From JBEVNR01 sp040507985 (GTDB lineage: Bacteria; Pseudomonadota; Alphaproteobacteria; Rickettsiales; UBA6187): 25,132 nt of DNA. Shown piece after piece: positions 1 through 6,449 of this stretch. Where the stretch lies: NCBI GenBank assembly GCA_040507985.1, contig JBEVNR010000006.1:1-25132 (forward strand), read 5' to 3'. How positions within the stretch are numbered: position 1 is the stretch's first letter; each line of letters starts with the position of its first letter. A model generated the notes under the pieces. The model was not told the origin of the DNA and searched no databases. It worked only from the letters and a program-made list of their open reading frames with translations. The translations under genes were made by a program, and so were the position numbers.

Positions 1-1642
1 ACGAAAACGCCTCCTTCAGCCCCTCCTTCGCCGCGTCCCGCAGGTCGTCCCCGAACGTCGACACGTCCCGGTCCGCCAGCCGAAACCCGTCCGACAGCCC
101 CGCATACGTGTCACGCTTCAGCGCCGAAGGGTCAACCCGCTCGGGCGCAGACGGCTTAAGCACGGGAAAGGGCAAGACGTTCGAGGAGGAAGGCGCGTAA
201 AGGTTGTCGCGAATCCTCTCAGCCGCCTTCGCGCCCGCTTCAAGATCAGTTTTTATCTTCGCGGTTCCCGCTCTGGACGCGCCCGCGCCAATGTTTTTTA
301 CGTCCTCCGCCGTTCCTTTAGCTGCCGCCTGCATCTCGGCAAGGTGTTTCTCCTGTTCGGAGATAATCCCTTTCAATTGCTCAAGATTTTTTTGCTGGGC
401 GTCGATGCTCGCCTTTTTTGCGTTCGCGAGAGACTGGACAATGGCCTTTTCCTGCAATTCCTCCAGTTTTTTAGAAAAATCCAACCCGGAACGGTCGCCG
501 GCATACGCCTTTATTATCTCGTTCGCGTAGTTTCGCTGCATGTCCAGGCCTCTAGCGGCCTTCTCATAGGCTTCGGTGTCTTTTTCGATGTTTTTGATGA
601 TGCCGTCGCGCATTTCTTGCGCGTCCACCAGCGCCCGCTCGACCTCCTTCGCGTTGCTTGACTTGGTTGTCTTCTCGAATCCGAGCGCGTTCCACGCGAA
701 GCGGTCTTTGTGCCAACCCGTCGCGCCGGTCTCGACGGAGCCGTCCCCCTTGATCGCGTTACGAATGGCGGAAAGATTGCGCTGCGCGCTGCGCGCCATG
801 CCGGCGAATAATTCCCCCACGCCCGCATTCTCAAGGTCGCGGACGAACAGGCTCCACTCCGTCCGCAGCGCCCCGACCGCGCCCTCCAATTGCTGCGCCT
901 GCGCCGCCGCCGCGCCGGCGAATTGCGTCTCGCCGATCTTCAGCAGATAATCCTGAATTTCCGACGCGCTTTTTCCGACGGACGTGCTCACCCCCTGAAA
1001 GGTAAAAACAATTTTATCGCCCTGCGTTTTCGATTTTATCCCGAACTCCTTCAGGCGCTCGAATTCGCCGGTGACGGCGTCCGCCACGGCCTCGATCATT
1101 TGATCCAGGCTTTTGCCCGTCGCGATGGCCGTGTTGGAATAGGAGATAAGCGCACGGTTGGAGGGGTCAAGCCCCCGTGCCTTTAACGTGCCGAAGGATT
1201 GCGTCAGCTCCTCCAGCGGCGCCACGAGTTGCCCGCCCTGCGCAAGTTCGATGATGCGCTGCATCTCCTCCCGCCCTTTCCGCACCCCGCCCGCGAGGAT
1301 TTCAAACGAGGAGTTTTGCCGCTCGACGGCGATCAACTCGCCCGATAAGGATCGTATCCCGTCCTTGATTCTGTCGAAGGCGAACGCGCCGACGAAGGAT
1401 TTCTTGAAAAAATCCAGCGTCTCCGCCGTGCGCTTTGCCTGCTCCCGCACGTCCATCAGGCTTTTTTTATAGGCCGCATATTCCTGTCGCGTCTTGAAAT
1501 TCTCCTTGCGAATGCGCCCGTTGCCGTCCGTGGCCGTCTTGGCGATGTCGTTCATCGTTTTGTTCAGCGTTTTCGCGCCGGCGGTAAAATCCGACGTATC
1601 AAGGCTGGCGTCGGCCTGCAAATTGCCCAGTTTTTGCGCCAT
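1..1642 (-). CDS. Phage tail tape measure protein (partial, C-terminus outside window)
   Basis: The reading frame starts at ATG 1642 and stays open to the window edge, giving about 547 residues without a stop. Residues about 70-250 resemble the tape-measure N-terminal domain (TIGR02675 type): an alpha-helical stretch with the segments GGVRKGREEM, LISYSNTAIATGKS and AVTGEFERLKEFGIKSK. After this come long Ala/Lys/Glu-rich helices typical of the rod that sets tail length during assembly and is ejected with the DNA. It lies 2 bases after the stop of the frameshifted tail chaperone, the normal position for a tape measure gene. The transmembrane and peptidase parts usual in the C-terminus cannot be seen because the gene is cut by the edge. 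Identification is from domain and position and is strong. Confidence 0.9.
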   Translation of the reverse strand, partial: MAQKLGNLQADASLDTSDFTAGAKTLNKTMNDIAKTATDGNGRIRKENFKTRQEYAAYKKSLMDVREQAKRTAETLDFFKKSFVGAFAFDRIKDGIRSLSGELIAVERQNSSFEILAGGVRKGREEMQRIIELAQGGQLVAPLEELTQSFGTLKARGLDPSNRALISYSNTAIATGKSLDQMIEAVADAVTGEFERLKEFGIKSKTQGDKIVFTFQGVSTSVGKSASEIQDYLLKIGETQFAGAAAAQAQQLEGAVGALRTEWSLFVRDLENAGVGELFAGMARSAQRNLSAIRNAIKGDGSVETGATGWHKDRFAWNALGFEKTTKSSNAKEVERALVDAQEMRDGIIKNIEKDTEAYEKAARGLDMQRNYANEIIKAYAGDRSGLDFSKKLEELQEKAIVQSLANAKKASIDAQQKNLEQLKGIISEQEKHLAEMQAAAKGTAEDVKNIGAGASRAGTAKIKTDLEAGAKAAERIRDNLYAPSSSNVLPFPVLKPSAPERVDPSALKRDTYAGLSDGFRLADRDVSTFGDDLRDAAKEGLKEAFS

Positions 1643-1644
1643 GT

Positions 1645-2210
1645 TTATTTCCTCCGCGCCCGCGCGTTATCGACGACGTCCCACGCGCCCCGCGCCAGTT
1701 CCTCCTCCTCCGCCCTGGCCTGCTTGATGCGGTAATAAGCGGCGTACTCCGCCAGCTCCCGCGAATCCGCCTCCGCCAAGAGCCGCGCGACCGTCATGTG
1801 ACGTTGCTCGGCCAGCCAGTGCAGGAAGAACAGATAGGGGCGCGCCCTTAGTTTTTTTCCGCTTTCCCCACTTCGTCCGCGTCGCCCTTGCTGACGTCGT
1901 TGCAATGTTTTGCCACGGCGTTCACGATAAAGGCGGGCGTATTTTCGTTGAAGGCGGCGTATTGTTCGTCGGTTTCAAACACGCGGTTGCCGCTTTCGTC
2001 GCATACGCAGGAAGTGAGGAGAAGTTTTTTATACTCCGCGTTGAATTCCGCGAAGCCGATTTCTTTTTCCTCGTGCCGCGCGACCAGCCCTTGCACGCGC
2101 TCGGCCACAAGCCCGCCGGTGGGGCGCACGTAAAATTCGCCGAAGCCCGCCACCTCGCGTTTTTCAATAAATCGCGAATTCAGGGGCGATAAGAAAATAG
2201 AATTGTCCAT
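1645..2210 (-). CDS. Tail assembly chaperone, -1 frameshift fusion product (gpG-T type)
   Basis: This is the predicted extended product made when ribosomes slip back one base at A AAA AAC (1851-1857) while translating the 2210-1848 frame. The downstream frame begins after the slip with Leu-Arg-Ala-Arg-Pro-Tyr and continues with FFLHWLAEQRHMTVARLL and a charged C-terminus rich in Glu and Arg, ending at TAA 1645-1647. In lambda-like and HK97-like phages the short and long forms coat the tape measure protein and recruit tail tube subunits, and their ratio matters for tail assembly. The downstream part has no convincing start codon of its own, which supports expression only by frameshifting. It lies directly before the tape measure gene, as expected. 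The exact slippage efficiency cannot be read from sequence. Confidence 0.85.
1848..2210 (-). CDS. Tail assembly chaperone, short form (gpG type)
   Basis: This is a 120-residue protein starting at ATG 2210 and ending with Ala-Glu-Lys-Asn at TAA 1848-1850. It has no recognised catalytic motif. It is a small acidic soluble protein of the size usual for the short tail chaperone, placed between the tail tube genes and the tape measure gene. The last three sense codons, GAA AAA AAC, form the slippery heptamer that makes the longer fusion protein. The role in tail assembly is inferred from position, size and the frameshift signal, which together are very characteristic. Confidence 0.85.
   Translation of the reverse strand: MDNSIFLSPLNSRFIEKREVAGFGEFYVRPTGGLVAERVQGLVARHEEKEIGFAEFNAEYKKLLLTSCVCDESGNRVFETDEQYAAFNENTPAFIVNAVAKHCNDVSKGDADEVGKAEKN
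1851..1857 (-). promoter_or_regulatory. Programmed -1 ribosomal frameshift site A AAA AAC
   Basis: Read on the minus strand, the in-frame codons gaA AAA AAC form the canonical X XXY YYZ slippery heptamer, followed at once by the zero-frame stop TAA. After a one-base backward slip the next codon is CTA and the frame stays open for about 66 more codons. Placement in the tail chaperone gene just before the tape measure matches the lambda G/GT arrangement. No stimulatory structure was assessed. Confidence 0.88.
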
Positions 2211-2235
2211 AATGTTTTTCCTTTTAGGTTGATAG

Positions 2236-2643
2236 TTACGAAACGGCGCGGATCAGCGTGCCGCTGCCGGGGAGCGAGACGGAACTTTTGGCAAGATCGC
2301 CCACGCCGCCGGTTAAGGGCGAATAGCTTTCGACGACGATGTTTCCGGAATAGGAGGGATTATTCGCCGACACGCTTGCGCTTGTGGGCTTGACGATCAG
2401 CGCGGCCACCGTGCCGACAAGGTTGAACAATATTTCGTCCAGCGCGTTGTCGGAATAATTCGCGTGGACGTTCAGCGTCGCCGACCAGTCCTTGAGTCCG
2501 GGCAGGCGCACGCGGCTGCCGTCGCCCATGGCGGTGGCGTCCTGCGCCTCGCTTTTATAGTCGATGGTCACGCTCTCCACGTGATCGGAAATGTCGTTGC
2601 CGCCCAGGGAGACGGACACGTCGGTCAGCACTTTTTTTGCCAT
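2236..2643 (-). CDS. Tail tube-like protein, short paralogue
   Basis: This 135-residue protein begins MAKKVLTDVSVSLGGNDIS and is rich in beta-strand-forming residues, ending in a Gly/Ser-rich strand. The opening and the pattern VTIDYKSEAQDATAMGDGSRVRLPGLKDW recall phage tail tube subunits. It is clearly related to the next gene upstream (3394-2654), which has the same MAK-VL start, the D-Y-x-x-E core and RLPG(L/V)(K/R)D. Its place directly before the tail chaperones fits the major tail tube protein, the subunit stacked in rings to form the tail. Which of the two paralogues is the main tube subunit cannot be decided from sequence alone. Confidence 0.72.
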   Translation of the reverse strand: MAKKVLTDVSVSLGGNDISDHVESVTIDYKSEAQDATAMGDGSRVRLPGLKDWSATLNVHANYSDNALDEILFNLVGTVAALIVKPTSASVSANNPSYSGNIVVESYSPLTGGVGDLAKSSVSLPGSGTLIRAVS

Positions 2644-2653
2644 AAATAAAACC

Positions 2654-3394
2654 TTATATGGAGGGTAAAACGCCGACGGCGACGAAGAACGCGAAGGACG
2701 CGCCCGTCCCGCCGACGGTGTAGGAAACGCGGTAGTACTCGTCCGCGCTATTCGGCGACGCGGCCAACAGCTGCGATCCCGCGCCGGTTTTTTGTGAAAA
2801 CGTCAGGCGGTCGGTCGGCGACGCCATGTCCGACGCGCCGTCGCTTTGGATGTTTACGTCCAGCGTCGGCAGCGTGCCGCTTGCGGACACGACGTGCAGG
2901 GCGGCGAACAGCCGTTCGCCGTTATCGGTGGGGGCGACATGCACGGCGGCGCCGTTGCCGCCCGCCGACACGGCGGCGGAAGAGGTTTTTAAAATTTTTC
3001 CCCGCACAAGGTCGCCCGCGCCCTCTCCGGAAAGTTTAAAGCGGAACAGCTCGCCGTGTTGCAACTCAAGGTTTAATTCCGTATGTATCGCGTCGAAAAA
3101 ATACGCCGCAGCGCCGACCGTCTCGCCGTTTAGGGGAAAGGAAAACGGGACGGCGGAGCCGCCGACGCCGGCGAACAGCGCCGCGTCCTTCGCGTCGATC
3201 TCGACGAAGCCGTCCGCGCCGACCGTCGCGTCCCGCACGCCGGGCAGGCGGGCGCGGAATCCGCCCTCCGCGTCGTCGAAGGAGGTGGAATCCTTCGGCT
3301 CGCAGCGATAGTCCAGCGCGATGGCGTTCGCGCGGTCGGACAGGGCGATGCCGCCGACGAAAATTTTCTGGTTGCGGAGTACCGTTTTAGCCAT
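2654..3394 (-). CDS. Tail tube-like protein, long paralogue with C-terminal extension
   Basis: This 246-residue protein starts at ATG 3394, which overlaps the end of the DUF3168 gene by 8 bases and suggests translational coupling. Residues 1-110 match the neighbouring 135-residue protein in layout (MAKTVLRNQ, LDYRCEPKDSTSFDDA, ARLPGVRDATVGADG). The remaining C-terminal part (about 130-246) is Gly/Ala/Ser-rich and strand-like, with DRLTFSQKTGAGSQLLAASP and YYRVSYTVGGTGASFAFFVAVG, a pattern seen in phage virion surface domains. It is likely a tail tube or tail decoration subunit. The function is inferred from homology to its neighbour and from position. Confidence 0.65.
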   Translation of the reverse strand: MAKTVLRNQKIFVGGIALSDRANAIALDYRCEPKDSTSFDDAEGGFRARLPGVRDATVGADGFVEIDAKDAALFAGVGGSAVPFSFPLNGETVGAAAYFFDAIHTELNLELQHGELFRFKLSGEGAGDLVRGKILKTSSAAVSAGGNGAAVHVAPTDNGERLFAALHVVSASGTLPTLDVNIQSDGASDMASPTDRLTFSQKTGAGSQLLAASPNSADEYYRVSYTVGGTGASFAFFVAVGVLPSI

Positions 3395-3788
3395 AGGCCA
3401 GCTCTATGTCCGTCACGTGGTGGTGGATTTTCGCGTCGTCCTCGTAGAGGTCGAGCGCGCTTATGATAAAACAGTCGTGCAAGGGCGGGGAAGACGCCCC
3501 GTCCTTCCATCGTTGCAGCGCGGTTTTTATCGCTTCGCGCAACTCCGTCGCCTCGCGGTATGTCTTCGCCCACGCGTCGATCTGGAAGCGGCCTTTCTCG
3601 ACGGAGGCGTCCGCGCCGAACGCCGAAAAAACCTGCCTGCTCACGCGGAAAAAGGTAACGCAGGGATATTTCGCGTCCTGCGGCGCGATTTTGGGGTAGA
3701 CGCGCCCGCCGGCCAGCGCGCCTATGCCGGCGTCGCCGCGCAATTTCTCAAAAAGGACGATTTCAACGCTCACGTGAATTTCTTCCAT
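3387..3788 (-). CDS. Tail completion protein, DUF3168 (gp17-like) family
   Basis: The protein of about 130 residues has the DUF3168 pattern: an N-terminal helix (VEIVLFEKLRGDAGIGALAG), then GRVYPKIAPQ, YPCVTFFRVS, a central FQIDAWAKTYREATELREAIKTAL, and a final H-H-V-T-D-I-E-L. Members of this family act at the head-tail interface to complete the tail end. ATG 3788 gives 133 residues; a GTG at 3773 is also plausible because GGAAGAA lies 6-7 bases before it and the GTG overlaps the stop of the upstream gp10-like gene (GTGA). It is coupled to both neighbours by short overlaps. Confidence 0.85.
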   Translation of the reverse strand: MEEIHVSVEIVLFEKLRGDAGIGALAGGRVYPKIAPQDAKYPCVTFFRVSRQVFSAFGADASVEKGRFQIDAWAKTYREATELREAIKTALQRWKDGASSPPLHDCFIISALDLYEDDAKIHHHVTDIELAYG

Positions 3789-4249
3789 ACGGATTTTTTA
3801 ATCCCGCCCTTGGCGAACGCCCGTTGGAGCGACTTTACCTCGCGCGCGATGCGGCTTTCCAGATATTTCCGGATTTCCTCCAGCGCGGCGTCGGCGGTTG
3901 CGTCAATGGCGGGACGGAAGAACGGGCGCGCGGATTTTTTGCTCGTGCCGTATTCGCTGAACATCCCCCAGAACGCGGCGTTCGTATGGATGGTGACGGT
4001 CGCGCCCTCCGCCCCCGTGTGCGTGGCCGTGACGCGTATGTTTTCGCGAAGCGTCCTGTAGCGTTTGCCCTTAAAGGTTTTTCGGCATTTTTTATTGACG
4101 GGCGCGCGTCGGACGATTTCCTCCCGCATCACATTCGCCCCCGCCCGCAAGGCTCCCGCCGCCACGTTCCCGCGCAACCGTTCCGGCAGTTTTTGCATGA
4201 CGTCGTTGATCGCGCCGCCGCCGCTGAACGTGATTTCCATGTCAATCAT
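3770..4249 (-). CDS. HK97 gp10-like tail completion protein
   Basis: The 159-residue protein shows the HK97-gp10 family layout: a helical N-terminus (LPERLRGNVAAGALRAGANVMREEIVRRAPV), a beta-rich middle with a Thr-Gly linker, and the conserved end block AAFWGMFSEYGTSKKSARPF followed by FRPAIDATADAALEEIRKYL. The Y/F-G-T-x-x-x-x-A-R-P-F motif is diagnostic. It links the head connector to the tail tube. It overlaps the closure gene at its start (4249 versus 4242) and the DUF3168 gene at its end, fitting a tightly packed head-tail interface operon. The family call is strong. Confidence 0.9.
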   Translation of the reverse strand: MIDMEITFSGGGAINDVMQKLPERLRGNVAAGALRAGANVMREEIVRRAPVNKKCRKTFKGKRYRTLRENIRVTATHTGAEGATVTIHTNAAFWGMFSEYGTSKKSARPFFRPAIDATADAALEEIRKYLESRIAREVKSLQRAFAKGGIKKSVWKKFT

Positions 4250-4568
4250 CGGCGTACCTGCGCACGCAATGCAGCTCCGTCACGTCGCGCCGGTCGGGCG
4301 GCGTCACGTAAAAAATGTCGTAGATCGCTTTCCCGTCGCGCACGCGGTGCATTTTGGGCGAAACGCCGACGATGCGGCGCAGCCGGAACACGGCGTCGAT
4401 CTCCGAGCCGAATCCCTTGTCGGTGAAGCGCTCGCGCCCTGCCTTCGCGATCAGCTGCGCCGACGCGACGCAACGCGTCGTCCATATCTCGGCGGCGCCG
4501 CCATAGGCGTCCTCCGCCTCGGTCAGTTCCTCTATCGTGACGCGCCTGTCCGTGAGTCCCGCCCGCAT
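4242..4568 (-). CDS. Phage head closure / head-tail joining protein
   Basis: The protein has 108 residues, the usual size for the phage head-tail joining family (SPP1 gp16-like). It shows the family pattern: MRAGLTDRRVTIEE at the start, then DAYGGAAEIWTTRCVASAQ, and a beta-barrel ending with YDIFYVTPPDRRDVTELHCV. Proteins of this type close the portal-connector channel and accept the tail. The start ATG 4568 lies 3 bases after the connector stop. The order connector, closure, gp10, DUF3168 is the standard neck order, which supports the call. Confidence 0.85.
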   Translation of the reverse strand: MRAGLTDRRVTIEELTEAEDAYGGAAEIWTTRCVASAQLIAKAGRERFTDKGFGSEIDAVFRLRRIVGVSPKMHRVRDGKAIYDIFYVTPPDRRDVTELHCVRRYADD

Positions 4569-4571
4569 TGC

Positions 4572-5501
4572 CTACGCCCTCCAGATTTTATAGGGCGAGA
4601 GCAGATGCCCCGCGCCCTTCGGCAGCTCCGCCGCCTGCGCGCCGAAGGAGACGTCCTCACGGTTTTCGTATAAATGGCCGACGACCAGCAATATCGCCTG
4701 CCGTATCGGATAGGGCACGTCGGCGGGAGAATCGCCGTACCCGGCGACGAAACGGACGGTCACGCATTCGGGCGCGTTGGCCGTCTCCGGCCATGCCTCG
4801 CCGTCCTTTAGGCGAATTTCCGGAATTTCCCGATGCAGGGAAACGTCGTAGATATCGGGCGAAAGCGTGCGCTCCGTCCCGTTCGCGTCGATATAGGCGA
4901 CGGATTCCACCGACTGCACCGGCGGGCGGCGCAGCCCTATCGCCCCGCATGGGAATCCGTCCAGTGTAAGCTCCAGCGTCTGCGTGACCAGCTTGCGCGA
5001 GAGAATTGCCTCCGCCATCGCCCGCGCCGTCGCGATCAATGCCAGAAGATACGGGTCTTCCGTCGTGTTGATGGTCGGGGCTTCCGTGCCGAGGGACGCG
5101 TCCGCCGCGTCGTCGACGTAACTTACGGTTGTGTTATCGGATATCGTCCCCGCCAGAAAATAGGCCGCGCCGTCCGCCTGCGTCCGGTAGATGTTTCGGG
5201 AGGTCACGGCGGAGCCGCCCCTCGGAAGCGACGACAAGGCGATTTTCCCGTCGCTTGCGGCGTCCGCGACGATAACGGCGGCGGAGGCCGCGCCCGCCTC
5301 CGTCTCGCCGTCGCTTGTGACGAACGTTATCTGGTAGCGATAGGCGCCTTCGCTTAAATTCCCCGCCCCGTCCCCCGCAAGCGCGGCTGCGGGGGCGAGG
5401 GGGGCGGGTTCGCCGTCGCCTTCCAATAGCCGCAGGTGCCGACGCGCCTCTTTAGGCGAGATCGGCTCTGCGGCGAGGGCGGAGACGAGGGAATAATGCA
5501 C
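4572..5501 (-). CDS. Head-tail connector (gp6-like) with an inserted Ig/Fn3-like domain
   Basis: The 309-residue protein starts at GTG 5501. Residues 1-30 (EPISPKEARRHLRLLEGDGE) and about 147-309 (EDPYLLALIATARAMAEAIL, LTLDGFP, LRRPPVQSVESVAYIDANG, RFVAGYGDSPADVPYPIRQA) together make a gp6-like connector (about 190 residues), which forms the ring under the portal. Between them, residues about 35-143 form a separate beta-sandwich-like domain with the phage Ig/Fn3 pattern YRYQITFVTSDGETEAG, SRNIYRTQADGAAYFLAGTI and a final D-N-T-T-V-S-Y-V-D. The insertion lies after the first helix of the connector fold. Such domains usually decorate the virion surface and may bind the host or mucus. Both parts are in one uninterrupted frame. 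Confidence 0.85.
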   Translation of the reverse strand: MHYSLVSALAAEPISPKEARRHLRLLEGDGEPAPLAPAAALAGDGAGNLSEGAYRYQITFVTSDGETEAGAASAAVIVADAASDGKIALSSLPRGGSAVTSRNIYRTQADGAAYFLAGTISDNTTVSYVDDAADASLGTEAPTINTTEDPYLLALIATARAMAEAILSRKLVTQTLELTLDGFPCGAIGLRRPPVQSVESVAYIDANGTERTLSPDIYDVSLHREIPEIRLKDGEAWPETANAPECVTVRFVAGYGDSPADVPYPIRQAILLVVGHLYENREDVSFGAQAAELPKGAGHLLSPYKIWRA

Positions 5502-5507
5502 GGCGGG

Positions 5508-5915
5508 TTATTCCGCCTCCGCCGCGTCGAGCGTTTCGGGGTTTTCAGAGGGAACGACGCGCCAATCCTCCGCGAAAATATCCTCGTCCGTCGGGGTGTA
5601 CTTGGCCTGGCTGCCGTCCTTTCGGAGAACGTAGAGCAAGCCGAACGCGCCTACGCTTGAAATGCGGAGGCCGATTTTACCCATATGCGCCCGCGCGACG
5701 GCATGGCCGTGGCGGAGCAGTTCGACGGCGGCGCCGAAACACAGGGGCTTGTCGCCGGCGTTTGCGTCCAAGGCGTCGATATATTCCTTGGCATCCGCCT
5801 TCGCGTCGGTTTCGTTCGCTTCCGTTTTCTCGGTTTGCGTCGGCAAATCGGGCGCGGCGACGTCCGTCACGGGTTGCTCTTTGATTGCTTCGGTTTCGGT
5901 TTTTTTCGCGGTCAT
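5508..5915 (-). CDS. DUF2829 protein, Tad2-like (possible anti-Thoeris protein)
   Basis: The start is ATG 5915 (MTAKKTETEAIKEQ); a longer frame runs upstream but only as a shadow of the neighbouring capsid-associated gene, and AGGA lies about 12 bases before this ATG. The 135 residues comprise an acidic, probably disordered N-terminus (1-60) and a DUF2829-like domain: C-F-G-A-A-V-E-L-L-R-H-G-H-A-V-A-R-A near residue 65, then a strand pair and the closing P-T-D-E-D-I-F-A-E-D-W-R-V-V. The family motif is F-x-x-A-(x)n-G-x-x-V-A-R ... D-x-L/F-A-x-D-W. Characterised members (Tad2) bind the signalling nucleotide made by Thoeris defence. Whether this one does so is inference; the usual Trp after the A-R motif appears as His-Met here. 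Confidence 0.7.
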   Translation of the reverse strand: MTAKKTETEAIKEQPVTDVAAPDLPTQTEKTEANETDAKADAKEYIDALDANAGDKPLCFGAAVELLRHGHAVARAHMGKIGLRISSVGAFGLLYVLRKDGSQAKYTPTDEDIFAEDWRVVPSENPETLDAAEAE

Positions 5916-5941
5916 GGCTAAATGTTCCTGTGGTTGAAGGG

Positions 5942-6424
5942 TTACGCGATGGCGGTTAAGGGCGCGGCGCCCGGGTAGCGGGCGGCGCCCAGCACGTAGA
6001 CCAGCGCGGCCACGACGGGATCGTCCGTCGCCTCCACGCTCTTGACGGCGACGAAGGGCTTGCCGTCCGGCAGGTCGGCGGCGTCGATCTCTATCTGGTA
6101 AAGCTGGTTGTCGCCCGCATTCGTGACGAATCCGGAGGCGGTCGCCTGCGTCACCGCGCCCGGCACGTCGCTCGACGCCGTGTTCGCCACCCGCCGATAT
6201 GTGAACGGGATGGCCTCCGCGTTCGATCCGGAGGCGTCCGACGCCGCCTGCACCGTCACCGTGTGCGTGGCCGTCCCACCCGTCGCGTCGCCGAGCAGCA
6301 AGACGGCCAGCAATTTTTGGTAGAATTTCATGTTCAGCCAATCCCCTGTTTTCGTGCCGGAGAGCGCGTCGGCGGCGGGATTCAAGCCGACAACGGCGTG
6401 CAGCGTTTCCATTAAAAGTTGCAT
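5942..6424 (-). CDS. Small capsid-associated phage protein of unknown role
   Basis: The start is ATG 6424 (MQLLMETLHAVVGLNPAADA), with AAGGA 8 bases upstream; a TTG farther upstream contains that ribosome-binding site and is unlikely to be used. The 160-residue product has a short helical start, then a beta-rich centre with alternating strands (VTVQAASDASGSNAEAIPF, YQIEIDAADLPDGKPFVAV) and an Ala/Pro end. It follows the major capsid gene by 25 bases, a place commonly held by head decoration or head-stabilising proteins. I do not recognise a named family with certainty, so the role in the capsid is inferred from position, size and strand content. Confidence 0.6.
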   Translation of the reverse strand: MQLLMETLHAVVGLNPAADALSGTKTGDWLNMKFYQKLLAVLLLGDATGGTATHTVTVQAASDASGSNAEAIPFTYRRVANTASSDVPGAVTQATASGFVTNAGDNQLYQIEIDAADLPDGKPFVAVKSVEATDDPVVAALVYVLGAARYPGAAPLTAIA

Positions 6425-6449
6425 GTGATGGTTTCCTTGCAAAATAATA

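Noticed and set aside
3321..4061. 246-codon plus-strand frame opposite the neck genes
   Set aside because: It covers DUF3168 and gp10-like genes with good motifs on the minus strand; its own translation shows no domain.
5916..6341. N-terminal extension of the DUF2829 gene
   Set aside because: The extension is Arg/Gly-rich and lies opposite in frame to the capsid-associated gene. ATG 5915 with its own upstream AGGA is the better start.
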